From Acidobacteriota bacterium (GTDB taxonomy: Bacteria > Acidobacteriota > Thermoanaerobaculia > UBA5066): 64,000 nt of DNA. A program made the translations under genes and the position numbers. Shown piece after piece: positions 50,685 to 59,308 of this stretch (position 1 is its first letter; each line of letters begins with the position of its first letter). The notes beneath the pieces were generated by a model, which worked only from the letters and a program-made list of their open reading frames with translations, was not told the DNA's origin and did not search any database. The DNA is taken from NCBI GenBank assembly GCA_029781975.1, contig JAKOVQ010000009.1, positions 124,001 through 188,000 of the forward strand, read 5' to 3'.

Positions 50685-52898
50685 TCAGCGTAGCACGCCG
50701 GGCGGGGCCCCGCGGGCGCCGTCGCCGGCGCGCAGCCAGTCGGCCAGCTTCGTCGTCCGGCGGGAGGACTCGTCGCGCCGGACGGCGAGGGCGAGGGCCC
50801 GCTTCTCGCCCACGACGACGACGAGCCGCCGGCCGCGCGTGATGGCGGTGTAGAGGAGGTTGCGGCGGAGCATCGGGTAGTGCTCCATCGTCAGCGGGAG
50901 GACGACGGCGGGGTACTCGGACCCCTGGGCCTTGTGGACGGTGGCGGCATAGGCGAGGGCGACCGCGTCGAGCTCGTCGAAGCCGTACGCCACCTCGCGC
51001 CCGTCGAACGACGCGCGCAGCTCGGCCTGGGCGAGGTCCACGGCCGTGACGATCCCGAGGTCGCCGTTGTAGACGTCCCGGCCGTAGTCGTTCTCCACCT
51101 GCATCACCTTGTCGCCGGGCGAGAAGGTCGCCCCGAACCGCTCCACCTTCTCCGGGCCGGGCGGGTTCAGGGCGGCCTGCAGGGCCGCGTTCAGCGCCCG
51201 GGCGCCGAGCCTGCCGCGGTTCATCGGGCAGAGGACCTGGACGTCGCGGACCGGGTCGAGCCCGAAGCGGAGCGGGATCCTCTCCTTCACGAGCCGGAGG
51301 ACGCGGCGGACCACGGCCTCGCCGTCCGCTTCCTCGACGAAGTAGAAATCCGAGCCGGGAGGCGACGTCAGCTCGGGGAGGCGCCCGGCGTTGACCCGGT
51401 GCGCGTTGACGACGATCCGGCTCGCCGACGCCTGGCGGAAGACCTGTGCGAGGCGGACGACGGGGACCGCCCCCGAGTCGAGGACGTCCCTGAGGACGTC
51501 CCCGGGGCCGACGGACGGGAGCTGGTCCGCGTCCCCGACGAGGAGGAGCGCGGCCCGCGGAGGGATCGCCTCGAGGAGGGCCCGGCCGAGCGGGACGTCG
51601 ATCATCGAGGCCTCGTCGACGACGAAGAGGTCCCCTTCGAGGGGGTTCGCCTCGCCGCGGCGGAAGCGCCCCGTCCCGGGGTCGACCTCGAGGAGGCGGT
51701 GGATCGTCCGGGCGAGGAGGCCCGTGCTCTCGGCGAGCCTCTTCGCCGCGCGCCCGGTCGGCGCGCAGAGGACGGGCCGGACCCCCCTGGCGAGGAGGAC
51801 CTTCAGAACCGCGCTGACCAGGGTCGTCTTGCCGACGCCCGGTCCGCCCGTCAGGACGAGGACCTTCGAGCCCAGCGCGAGGCGAACGGCGTCGGCCTGG
51901 AGCGGGGCGAGCGAGACGCCGAGCCGCTCGGCCACCCACCCAAGGGCCGCGTCGGCGTCGAGCGCCGGCCACGGGGGGCGGCCCCGCGCGAGGGCCAGGA
52001 GCTTCGCGGCGAGCCGCTCCTCGGATCGGAAGAGGCCGGCGAGGAAGACGCAGGGCCTTCCGCGGGCCCCGGCCTCGACGACCGACCCGGCCGACGCCTC
52101 CAGGGCCAGCGCCTCCTCGACGAGGGGGGGCGGCACCTCGAGGAGCGAGGCGGCGAGCGCGACGAGCTCCTCGCGCGGGAGGCCGCAGTGCCCCTCGTCC
52201 ATCGCCTCGGCGAGGGCGTAGGAGACACCGGCCCTCACGCGGCTCGACGCCGTCTTCTCGAAGCCGAGGCGCGAGGCGATCGCGTCGGCGGTCCTGAAGC
52301 CGATGCCGCGCACGTCGCGCGCGAGGCGGTACGGGTCCTCCTTCACGACGGCGATCGCGTCCGCGCCGTAGGTCCGGTGGATCCGCACGGCCCGGGACGT
52401 CCCGACGCCGTGCGCGTGGAGGAAGAGCATGATCTCCCTCACCGCCTTCTGGTCGGCCCACCCCGACGCGATCCGCCCCGCCCGGACCGGGCCGATCCCC
52501 GCGACCGTGAGGAGCCGCTCCGGCTCGTCCTCGACGACCTCGAAGACCGCGGTGCCGAACGCCTCGACGAGCCTCCGCGCCAGCTCGGGACCGACGCCCC
52601 GCACCGCCCCCGAGCCGAGGTACCGCTCGATCCCCTCGGCCGTCGTCGGCGGGACCGAGGTGAGGTGCGCCGCCCGGAACTGGGGGCCGTGCCGGGGATC
52701 CAGCGACCACGAGCCCGACGCCTGGATCTCCTCGCCCGGCGCCGCCTCCGCGGCGTGCCCGACGACGGTCACCGGCTCGCGCCTCCCGCGCACCCTCACC
52801 CGCAGGACCGTGAATCCGGTCTCCTCGCTGTGGAAGGTGACCCGCTCCACCACGCCGGAGAGGAGCTCGCGTGCCGGCGGGGCGGGATCGTCGCGCAT
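50685..52898 (-). CDS. recD2: RecD-like DNA helicase RecD2
   Basis: 737 residues from ATG 52898. An N-terminal OB-like region and tandem helix-hairpin-helix motifs (GSGAVRGVGPELARRL) mark the stand-alone RecD2 class. The helicase core has Walker A LTGGPGVGKTTLVSAV, VLCAPTGRAAKRLAE, Walker B FVVDEASMID and C-terminal motifs (ATVHKAQGSEYPAVVL, AITRGRRLVVVVG). A 5'-3' SF1B helicase for DNA repair, acting without RecBC. It diverges from the VWFA gene with 42 bases between starts. Confidence 0.94.
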   Translation of the reverse strand: MRDDPAPPARELLSGVVERVTFHSEETGFTVLRVRVRGRREPVTVVGHAAEAAPGEEIQASGSWSLDPRHGPQFRAAHLTSVPPTTAEGIERYLGSGAVRGVGPELARRLVEAFGTAVFEVVEDEPERLLTVAGIGPVRAGRIASGWADQKAVREIMLFLHAHGVGTSRAVRIHRTYGADAIAVVKEDPYRLARDVRGIGFRTADAIASRLGFEKTASSRVRAGVSYALAEAMDEGHCGLPREELVALAASLLEVPPPLVEEALALEASAGSVVEAGARGRPCVFLAGLFRSEERLAAKLLALARGRPPWPALDADAALGWVAERLGVSLAPLQADAVRLALGSKVLVLTGGPGVGKTTLVSAVLKVLLARGVRPVLCAPTGRAAKRLAESTGLLARTIHRLLEVDPGTGRFRRGEANPLEGDLFVVDEASMIDVPLGRALLEAIPPRAALLLVGDADQLPSVGPGDVLRDVLDSGAVPVVRLAQVFRQASASRIVVNAHRVNAGRLPELTSPPGSDFYFVEEADGEAVVRRVLRLVKERIPLRFGLDPVRDVQVLCPMNRGRLGARALNAALQAALNPPGPEKVERFGATFSPGDKVMQVENDYGRDVYNGDLGIVTAVDLAQAELRASFDGREVAYGFDELDAVALAYAATVHKAQGSEYPAVVLPLTMEHYPMLRRNLLYTAITRGRRLVVVVGEKRALALAVRRDESSRRTTKLADWLRAGDGARGAPPGVLR

Positions 52899-52918
52899 CT
52901 CGACCTTCGTCCGCGGCC

Positions 52919-52924
52919 ATGGTA
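52919..52924 (-). promoter_or_regulatory. -10-like TACCAT for recD2
   Basis: On the reverse strand TACCAT lies 20 bases before ATG 52898, giving a short leader that contains GAAGG. Confidence 0.4.
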
Positions 52925-52940
52925 GCGGGAGAATGGAAAC

Positions 52941-53969
52941 GTGGCCCCGCCCGATCGGCTCTCCGCCGCCGCGGCGATCGTCCTCCTCGCCCTCGGTCCC
53001 GCCGAAGGCCAGGAGCCGTCGCGGAAAGGATCCGTCACCGCGTCGGCCGAGGTGCGGCAGGTCCTCGTCGACGCGTACGCGACCGACCGCCACGGCAACG
53101 CCATCGAGGGCCTCGCGGCGCGGGACTTCCGCGTCCGCGTCGACGGGCTCGAGGTGCCGCTCCGGGAAGCCGAGTGGGTCCCGGCGTCGGGGTCGGAGGA
53201 GCCTCGCACCGGTGACATCCCGCCCGCCGGGACTCCCCGTTTCCCCGAGGGACGCCTCATCGTCCTCTTCTTCCAGACCGACTTCGCGAGGATCCGGCTG
53301 AAGGGCGAGATGCAGATGACGGTCGCGGCGCGCGCGTACCTCGACCGCCTCCTCCCGACGGACCGCGTCGCCGTCCTCTCCTACGACTCGCAGCTGAGGT
53401 TCCGCCTCGACTTCACGCGCGACAGGAGCCGGATCGAGCGGGCGATCTCCGACTCGCTCCGGATCGGGTCCGTCCCTCGGATCGCCCCGGGCCCGTTCCC
53501 CTCGCTGGCGGCCGCGTTCGACTACGACGCCGCCCGCGAGGCGGCCACGGTGGAGCGCGGCCTCCTCGCCACGGCCAACGCGCTGGAGAGGATCCCCGGG
53601 GCTAAGGCGCTCCTCTACCTCGGGTGGGGGGTGCGGGTCGACCGGACGCCCGCCGAGGCGAAGTGGCACGCCGTCGCCATCACCGCGCTCCAGCGCGCGC
53701 GGGTGACGGTCTTCACCCTGGACGTCACCGACGCGGACTACCACACCCTGGAGACCGAGCTCGAGCTCCTCTCGACCCTGACCGGGGGGACGTACGAGAA
53801 GGCCAACGTCTTCACGGACGGGGCGCTCGACCGCGTCTTCCGCAGGATCTCCGGCCGGTACGTCCTCGTCCTCGACCGCCCCGACGTCCCGGAAGGACGG
53901 CACGACATCCAGGTGTCGCTCCGGGACCGGCCCGGCGACGTCTGGGCGCGCTCGTTCTTCGACGACTGA
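52941..53969 (+). CDS. Secreted VWFA-related protein of the acidobacterial type
   Basis: 342 residues, GTG start 52941. A signal peptide (about 1-24) is followed by an Ig-like beta domain (LVDAYATDRHGNAIEGLAARDFRVRVDG) and a von Willebrand A-like domain (RLIVLFFQTDFARIR to YVLVLDRP). This order is the 'VWFA-related Acidobacterial' family, often expanded in Acidobacteria. The metal-binding DxSxS of classical VWA domains is replaced by QTDFA, so metal-dependent adhesion is doubtful. A GAGAAT six bases upstream weakly resembles the leaderless promoters. Confidence 0.87.
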   Translation: MAPPDRLSAAAAIVLLALGPAEGQEPSRKGSVTASAEVRQVLVDAYATDRHGNAIEGLAARDFRVRVDGLEVPLREAEWVPASGSEEPRTGDIPPAGTPRFPEGRLIVLFFQTDFARIRLKGEMQMTVAARAYLDRLLPTDRVAVLSYDSQLRFRLDFTRDRSRIERAISDSLRIGSVPRIAPGPFPSLAAAFDYDAAREAATVERGLLATANALERIPGAKALLYLGWGVRVDRTPAEAKWHAVAITALQRARVTVFTLDVTDADYHTLETELELLSTLTGGTYEKANVFTDGALDRVFRRISGRYVLVLDRPDVPEGRHDIQVSLRDRPGDVWARSFFDD

Positions 53970-53995
53970 GGGCGCGTCCCGGCGGGCCGGCGCCG

Positions 53996-54001
53996 TATCC
54001 T
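53996..54001 (+). promoter_or_regulatory. -10-like TATCCT, leaderless start of SnoaL-like gene
   Basis: TATCCT ends six bases before ATG 54008; same hexamer and gap as at 56757-56762. Confidence 0.55.
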
Positions 54002-54007
54002 CGCCGG

Positions 54008-54535
54008 ATGACGAGCCGCAGCATCCTCTTCCCTCTCGTCCTGGCGTTCCTCGCCGCCGCGGGAGCGGCGCGTGCCCGCGCGGGCGGTGGCGCCCCGCCT
54101 CCGGCAGACCCCCGCGCCGCGGCGGCCGCCGTCCTGGACGACTGGCACGACGCGGCTGCCCGCGCGGACGAGGCGCGCTACTTCGGCCACTTCGCCCCGG
54201 ACGGGGTCTTCCTCGGGACCGACCCCGGCGAGCGGTGGACCGCGACCGAGTTCCGCGCGTGGGCGAAACCGTACTTCGCGCGCGGCCGCGCCTGGACTTT
54301 CCGCGCGCACGGGCGCCACCTAGCGCTCTCGGAGGACGGGAGGACGGCCTGGTTCGACGAGCGGCTCGCCACGGAGAAGATGGGGGAGTGCCGCGGCTCG
54401 GGCGTCCTCACGCTGGTGGGCGGGGCCTGGAAGATCGCGCTCTACGACCTCTCGATCCCGATCCCCAACCCCCTGACGGCGACCGTCGTCCGGCTGGTGG
54501 CGGAGGAGGGGAGAAAAGGCTCCGGAACCCCTTGA
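54008..54535 (+). CDS. Secreted SnoaL-like (NTF2-fold) protein
   Basis: 175 residues. A signal peptide (about 1-25, ending ARARA) precedes a single NTF2-like domain: AVLDDWHDAAARADEARYFGHF, then FLGTDPGERWT and a closing beta-sheet (LTLVGGAWKIALYDLSIP). This matches SnoaL_3/DUF4440-type proteins, which are small-molecule binding or enzymatic folds with unknown substrate here. Its stop codon is embedded in the -35 box of the next promoter. Confidence 0.85.
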   Translation: MTSRSILFPLVLAFLAAAGAARARAGGGAPPPADPRAAAAAVLDDWHDAAARADEARYFGHFAPDGVFLGTDPGERWTATEFRAWAKPYFARGRAWTFRAHGRHLALSEDGRTAWFDERLATEKMGECRGSGVLTLVGGAWKIALYDLSIPIPNPLTATVVRLVAEEGRKGSGTP

Positions 54536-54561
54536 CATCGACGTCTGAGAGGGCGTCTCAT
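54532..54561 (+). promoter_or_regulatory. Promoter of the CBS-domain gene
   Basis: TTGACA (54532-54537) overlaps the stop of the preceding gene. TCTCAT (54556-54561) follows after 18 bases and ends nine bases before ATG 54571, so the transcript would be essentially leaderless. Confidence 0.55.
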
Positions 54562-54570
54562 TTCACCACC

Positions 54571-55008
54571 ATGTCGAGAGCAGCCGATCTCCTGGCTCGG
54601 AAGAAGGCCGGCGGCGTCATCAGCGTCGCCCCGTCGATCTCCGTCCGGGAGGCCTGCCACGTCCTGCGGGACCGGAACATCGGCGCGCTCTTCGTCCTCG
54701 AAGGCGCGGAGTACGTCGGCGTCTTCACCGAGCGGGACCTCGTGAAGCGGGTGGTCGCCGAGGGCCGGGACCCCGAGACCACGCTGGTCCGGGACGTGAT
54801 GACGCCGAAGGTGATCTTCGTGAAGCCCGACCGCGAGATCGACGAGATCGAGGCGATCATGCGCCAGGAGCGGATCCGCCACGTCGCCGTCGCGGGGGAG
54901 GGGGGGCTCGTCGGGATCGTCTCGATCGGGGACGTCACCGCCTGGCACGCGGACGAGGAGCACCAGAAGGTCGAGTACCTGACCGAGTACCTCTACGGCA
55001 GGGCGTGA
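54571..55008 (+). CDS. Tandem CBS-domain protein
   Basis: 145 residues with two CBS motifs: ISVAPSISVREACHVLRDRNIGALFV to GVFTERDLVKRV, and MTPKVIFVKPDREIDEIEAIM to GIVSIGDVTAW. CBS pairs bind adenosine nucleotides and usually regulate a partner protein. A stand-alone CBS protein of this length is a common stress or energy sensor. No obvious partner is adjacent. No Shine-Dalgarno sequence precedes ATG 54571. Confidence 0.93.
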   Translation: MSRAADLLARKKAGGVISVAPSISVREACHVLRDRNIGALFVLEGAEYVGVFTERDLVKRVVAEGRDPETTLVRDVMTPKVIFVKPDREIDEIEAIMRQERIRHVAVAGEGGLVGIVSIGDVTAWHADEEHQKVEYLTEYLYGRA

Positions 55009-55052
55009 GGCCCTGAGGCCGCGAGGCCGCGAGGCCGTGACGGCGTGAGGCC
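55005..55052. repeat. 8-bp tandem repeat overlapping the CBS gene stop codon
   Basis: Six consecutive octamers of consensus GYGAGGCC (GTGAGGCC, CTGAGGCC, GCGAGGCC x2, GTGACGGC, GTGAGGCC) begin inside the final codons of the CBS gene; the first unit contains its TGA stop. An 8-bp inverted repeat (55050-55057/55063-55070) follows at the end of the converging transporter gene. Confidence 0.9.
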
Positions 55053-55070
55053 GGCCCCGGCCGGGCCGGC
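55050..55070. terminator. Hairpin between convergent CBS and POT genes
   Basis: GCCGGCCC (55050-55057) pairs with GGGCCGGC (55063-55070) around a five-base loop, at the junction of two converging genes. No T-run is present. Confidence 0.4.
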
Positions 55071-56689
55071 TACGAGGCCGGGGCGGCGGCCGCCCGCTCC
55101 CCGTCCTGGCGCTCGACCCAGCGGTTGAAGGCCCACATCGAGGCGGCCGAGAGGAGGCCGATGGCCATCAGGAGGAGCCAGCCCCGCGTCGCGGCGGCGC
55201 GGTTCAGCTCCAGGAGGCCGTCGGGCCGCTCGATGGCCCCCTTCGCCATGATCTCGTTGAAGATGTAGGCGCCGACGGGGCCTCCGGTCAGCGAGCCGAT
55301 GGCGAGCGGAAGGTTGGCGTAGCCGAGGAAGAGCCCTTCCTGCCCCTTCGGGGCGAGCGCCCCGATGTACTCGTACATCCGCGGCGAGGTGAAGAGCTCG
55401 CCGAAGGCGATGAGGGCCACCGTCATCACGACCAGGAGCGAGGCGAAGGGGATGCCGACCGAGGTGACCGCGCGGATCCCCCCGGCCGAGTAGAGCGGGA
55501 CGAGGTTCACGGCCATCGACCCGCCGATGACGACGCAGCCGACGATCATCGAGCGGACCGGCTTCATCTTCCCGAAGAACCCCGTCACGAGGAGCTGGAA
55601 GCAGACGATGACGAACGGGTTCGCGGCGGTGTAGAGGTCCATCGCCGGGCTCGCCTCGACGACGCGCTTCACGTAGAGCGGAAGGACGTTGTAGACCTGG
55701 TTGTAGAGGAAGAAGAAGCCCGAGATGACGACGAGGAAGAGGGTGAAGCGGCCGCTCTTCAGGACCACGACCATGTCGAGGAGGATCCGGCCGACCGACC
55801 TCTTCGGCCGCGCGGCGGCCCCGGGGTCCCGGGCGGGCTCGCGGTAGAAGAGGAGGACGACGAAGAACGCGACCACCGACGCGGCCGCCGCGACGGCGAA
55901 GATGTAGGAGAGGCTCTCGCTCGCGCCGGCTGGCGCGGGGCCGCCGTCGAGGGAGAGGACGCCGCGGACCGAGAGGCCGGCGGCGACGACGAGGAGGAGC
56001 GAGCCGACGGTCGTCACCGCGAGCGAGCCCTTCCGCTCCCGGTGGGCGACGTTCCACCGGACCAGGAAGGTGAGGGCGGCCGCGGCTGCGGCGCAGATGC
56101 CGACGGTGAGGAGGACCGGCACGACCGTCCCGCGGGTCCTCACGACGAACGCGGTGCCGCGCCCGAAGAGCGAGCCGATGTTGATGATCATGTAGAAGAT
56201 GGCGAAGCCGAGCGTGGCGAGGGAGCCGGACGTCTTCTGGACGGTCCCCGAGATGCAGGGCTTGATGACCGAGCCGCCGGCCCCGATCAGGAGGATGGCG
56301 GCCACGAGCGTCCCGACGAGGCCGGGCGACGCCGTGAACTCCTTGTGGACGACCTTCGAGAGCGTCGACCCGCCGAACCAGACCGGGTAGCCCATCAGGA
56401 GGTAGCCGGCGGCGAGGAGGACGAAGGCCCAGAGGAGCGACTTCCGGAACCCCACCTGGTCGGCGATCGTCCCGGAGAGGATCGGGAGGAAGTAGACGAG
56501 CGTCCAGAGGACGCTGTTGAGGTTCGACGGCCAGTAGGCGCCGAAGCCGAGCTGCCCGAGGTAGATGACGACGAAGCTCGCCATCGAGTAGTAGGCCGCC
56601 CGCTCGAAGAGCTCCGTCACGTTCGCGGCCCAGAAGACCGGCGGGAACCTCTCGCTCGTCGCCCCGGAGACCGTCGCGCCGTCTGCCAT
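55070..56689 (-). CDS. Proton-dependent oligopeptide transporter (POT/PTR family MFS)
   Basis: 539 residues with about 12-14 hydrophobic helices. The first helix carries NVTELFERAAYYSMASFVV, matching the ExxERFxYY proton-coupling motif of POT carriers. Loop GTIADQVGFRKSLL is the MFS loop 2-3 signature. It imports di- or tripeptides with protons. Upstream sequence on this strand has TAGAAT at 56730-56725 and a purine-rich GAGAGGAGAGGGG before ATG 56689. Confidence 0.9.
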   Translation of the reverse strand: MADGATVSGATSERFPPVFWAANVTELFERAAYYSMASFVVIYLGQLGFGAYWPSNLNSVLWTLVYFLPILSGTIADQVGFRKSLLWAFVLLAAGYLLMGYPVWFGGSTLSKVVHKEFTASPGLVGTLVAAILLIGAGGSVIKPCISGTVQKTSGSLATLGFAIFYMIINIGSLFGRGTAFVVRTRGTVVPVLLTVGICAAAAAALTFLVRWNVAHRERKGSLAVTTVGSLLLVVAAGLSVRGVLSLDGGPAPAGASESLSYIFAVAAAASVVAFFVVLLFYREPARDPGAAARPKRSVGRILLDMVVVLKSGRFTLFLVVISGFFFLYNQVYNVLPLYVKRVVEASPAMDLYTAANPFVIVCFQLLVTGFFGKMKPVRSMIVGCVVIGGSMAVNLVPLYSAGGIRAVTSVGIPFASLLVVMTVALIAFGELFTSPRMYEYIGALAPKGQEGLFLGYANLPLAIGSLTGGPVGAYIFNEIMAKGAIERPDGLLELNRAAATRGWLLLMAIGLLSAASMWAFNRWVERQDGERAAAAPAS

Positions 56690-56724
56690 GCCCCTCTCCT
56701 CTCCCCGATCGGTCGAACCGGTCG

Positions 56725-56730
56725 ATTCTA
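56725..56730 (-). promoter_or_regulatory. -10-like TAGAAT for the POT transporter
   Basis: On the reverse strand TAGAAT lies 35 bases before ATG 56689. Here a leader with a ribosome-binding site is present, in contrast to the leaderless cases. Confidence 0.5.
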
Positions 56731-56756
56731 GGGGGTTCCCCGGCCGCGGCCTTGCG

Positions 56757-56762
56757 TATCCT
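56757..56762 (+). promoter_or_regulatory. -10-like TATCCT, leaderless start of membrane phosphoesterase
   Basis: TATCCT ends six bases before ATG 56769, with no ribosome-binding site in between. Confidence 0.55.
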
Positions 56763-56768
56763 TTGCCG

Positions 56769-57923
56769 ATGGGCCAGACGGGCCGCTTCGTCGTCTTCCT
56801 CTCCGTCGTCCTCGGCGTCTGGACGGGGTTCCACGCCTACGCGTTCCAGCGCTTCCTCTCCGTGCCGGCGCTCGCCCGCCTCGTCCCTTCCGGGGCGCGG
56901 TGGCCGCTCGCGCTCCTCCTCTGGCTGAGCTACCCGCTCGGCCGGGCCCTCGCGCACCGCTTCGCGTGGGGGCGCGCCGTGGAATGGGCCGGCGCGGCCT
57001 GGATGGGGCTCCTCTTCCTCGCCGTCGCCGCTCTCCTCGCCGCGGACGCCGTGACGGGATTCGGGCGCCTCTGGCCCGCGGCGGCCCTCCCCGCGCGGAC
57101 CTCCGCCCTCGCCGTCGCGGCTGTCCTGTCGGTGGCCGCGCTCGTCCAGGGCGTCCTCCCGCCCCGGGTCGTGGAGTACGAGGTGCGGGTCGCGCAGCTC
57201 CCGGCGGACAGGGCCACCCTCCGCGTCGTCCAGCTCTCCGACCTCCACCTCGGGACCCTCCTCGGCGCGCGGTGGCTCGAGAGGCGGGTCGCGGAGGTGA
57301 AGGCCCTCGATCCCGACCTCCTCCTCGTCACGGGCGACCTCGTCGACGGGTCGGTCGCCGAGGTCCGGCCGCTGGTGCCGATCCTCCGCCGGCTGGAGGC
57401 TCCGCTCGGGGTCTGGGGGGTGACCGGGAACCACGAGTTCTACGCGGGCCTCGAGAGGAGCCTCGAGCTCTTCGCCGACGCCGGGATCCGGACGCTGCGC
57501 GACGGCTGGGCCGAGGCGGCGCCCGGCCTCGTCCTCTCGGGCGTCGACGACCTGACCGCGCGGCGGCAGCTGGGGCTCGACGGGCGGGCTCTCGACGCGG
57601 CCTTCCGCGGCATCCCCGAGGGGTCCCTCGTCCTCTTCCTCTCCCACTCCCCGCTCCGCTCTCGCGAGGCAGCCAGTCTCGGGGCCCGCGTCATGTTCTC
57701 GGGGCACACCCACGGCGGGCAGATCTGGCCCTTCACGTACCTCGCCGCCATCGCCTATCCCCTCCAGGCGGGCCGCTACGGCGTGGACGGGATGGACCTC
57801 TTCGTGAGCCGGGGGACCGGGACCTGGGGCCCGCGGATGCGGCTCTTCCGCCGCTCGGAGATCGTGGTCGTCACGCTCGTGCGCGAGACGCCCCCCGGCC
57901 GGCCCGGAGGCCCGGATGCGTAG
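56769..57923 (+). CDS. Membrane-anchored metallophosphoesterase (YkuE/YaeI-like)
   Basis: 384 residues from ATG 56769; the frame extends upstream but without SD or family support. Four hydrophobic helices occupy about 1-135. A calcineurin-like domain follows, with VVQLSDLHLGTLLG (DxH), LVTGDLVDG (GD), VTGNHEFY (GNHE), LFLSHSP and MFSGHTHGGQIW (GHxH). Relatives with this layout cleave phospholipid or UDP-diacylglucosamine-type substrates at the membrane. Monocistronic from its own -10 element. Confidence 0.9.
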   Translation: MGQTGRFVVFLSVVLGVWTGFHAYAFQRFLSVPALARLVPSGARWPLALLLWLSYPLGRALAHRFAWGRAVEWAGAAWMGLLFLAVAALLAADAVTGFGRLWPAAALPARTSALAVAAVLSVAALVQGVLPPRVVEYEVRVAQLPADRATLRVVQLSDLHLGTLLGARWLERRVAEVKALDPDLLLVTGDLVDGSVAEVRPLVPILRRLEAPLGVWGVTGNHEFYAGLERSLELFADAGIRTLRDGWAEAAPGLVLSGVDDLTARRQLGLDGRALDAAFRGIPEGSLVLFLSHSPLRSREAASLGARVMFSGHTHGGQIWPFTYLAAIAYPLQAGRYGVDGMDLFVSRGTGTWGPRMRLFRRSEIVVVTLVRETPPGRPGGPDA

Positions 57924-58170
57924 GGCTCGGCTCGCGCCTCCGCGAGGCCACGGGTCTCCCGAATCCGAATCGCGAGGCCGTCCGGCGCCGCCTCCAGCCG
58001 GAGCCCTGACCTCGGGACGGTGACCGGGCCCGGGCAGGGAACGCCAGGCCCTGCTACGTGGTGTCGGCCCCCCGGGTTTCAGCGTCCCGCCGCGGAACCT
58101 CCCGGGCCCGTCGCTCGTACCTGAGATCGTGGCTGAACGACCGGAACCGGACGTCAAGAGGAGGCTTTCC

Positions 58171-59277
58171 ATGGGCAAGCTTTTCAAGATCCTGGCGGGA
58201 CTGATCCTGCTCGTCGGGGTGGCGACGGGGATCTACGCCCTCGCCAGCTCCAGCCGGAAGGGCGACGGCGGGCTGAAGATCGTCCTCGCCGAGTCCGGGT
58301 CGATCACGGAGAAGGCCCTGGCCGTGGGTCAGATCCAGCCGCGGCAGAAGTTCCAGGTCAAGTCGAAGATCTCGGGGATCGTCAAGGCCTGCCGGGTCGA
58401 CGTCGGGTACAAGGTGAAGGCCGGCGACCCGCTGTTCGAGATCCAGCCGGACCCGACCCCCCTCGAGGTGACCGAGGTCGACCGGCGGGTGGAGTCGGCC
58501 CAGGCCTCCTTCGACCGGGCGAAGGCCGACTTCGACCGCTCCCGCGAGATGAGCCGGCAGGGGATCGTCCCCCGCTCCGACGTCGACGTGAAGCGCGAGG
58601 CCTTCGAGCTCGCCAAGATCGCCCTCACCAAGGCCCAGCAGGACCGGGAGCTCACCCGGAACGGGAAGATCACCACGGCCGGCTCGGCGGTCGACTCGAT
58701 CATCCGGGCGCCGGCGGCCGGGACGATCCTGACGCGCTCCGTCAACCCGGGTGACCCGATCGTCCCCCTCACCTCGTACCAGCCGGGGACCGAGATGGCG
58801 ACCATCGCCGACATGTCCGACCTGATCTTCAAGGGGACGGTCGACGAGATCGACGTCGGCAAGCTGCGGGTCGGGCTCCCGGCGCGGATCAAGGTCGGCG
58901 CCCTGCCGAGCGACGTCGTCACGGGGGCCGTCTCGCGGATCGCGCCCCAGGCGCAGCAGAAGGACGGCGCCACCCTCTTCGACGTGGAGATCGAGCTCGA
59001 CCCCGGCCAGAAGGTGACGCTCCGCGCGGGCTACTCGGCCAACGCGGACCTGATCATCCGGGAGAAGAAGGACGTCGTGACGATCCCCGAGCGGCTCGTC
59101 ACCTTCGAGGACGGAGGCAAGAAGGCGTTCGTCGAGGTGCCGGGCAAGGACCCGAAGGAGGAGCCGAAGAAGGTGGAGATCAAGACCGGCATCTCCGACG
59201 GGCTGAACGTCGAGGTGACCGAAGGGGTGAAGAAGGGCGACAAGCTCGTCCAGCGCCCGCCCAAGCAGATCAGCTGA
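58171..59277 (+). CDS. ABC exporter periplasmic adaptor (MacA/HlyD family)
   Basis: 368 residues from ATG 58171 with AGAGGAGG upstream; a GTG at 58129 would add 14 residues before the helix. One membrane helix (about 5-25), a lipoyl/barrel-sandwich half-motif (KFQVKSKISGIVKACRVDVGYKVKAGDPLFEI), a coiled-coil hairpin (about 105-165) and a beta-barrel with the second lipoyl half. It joins an inner-membrane ABC transporter to outer-membrane or periplasmic cargo. First gene of a four-gene exporter operon. Confidence 0.92.
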   Translation: MGKLFKILAGLILLVGVATGIYALASSSRKGDGGLKIVLAESGSITEKALAVGQIQPRQKFQVKSKISGIVKACRVDVGYKVKAGDPLFEIQPDPTPLEVTEVDRRVESAQASFDRAKADFDRSREMSRQGIVPRSDVDVKREAFELAKIALTKAQQDRELTRNGKITTAGSAVDSIIRAPAAGTILTRSVNPGDPIVPLTSYQPGTEMATIADMSDLIFKGTVDEIDVGKLRVGLPARIKVGALPSDVVTGAVSRIAPQAQQKDGATLFDVEIELDPGQKVTLRAGYSANADLIIREKKDVVTIPERLVTFEDGGKKAFVEVPGKDPKEEPKKVEIKTGISDGLNVEVTEGVKKGDKLVQRPPKQIS

Positions 59278-59308
59278 GGAACGGCAGGGAACCGAAGGAC
59301 CAGCGCCG

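Noticed and set aside
57924-58170. A small gene or riboswitch in the 247-base gap before the exporter operon
   Set aside because: The gap is GC-rich, has only a weak 6-bp inverted repeat and no convincing frame with a start signal; nothing can be supported there apart from the SD of the adaptor gene.
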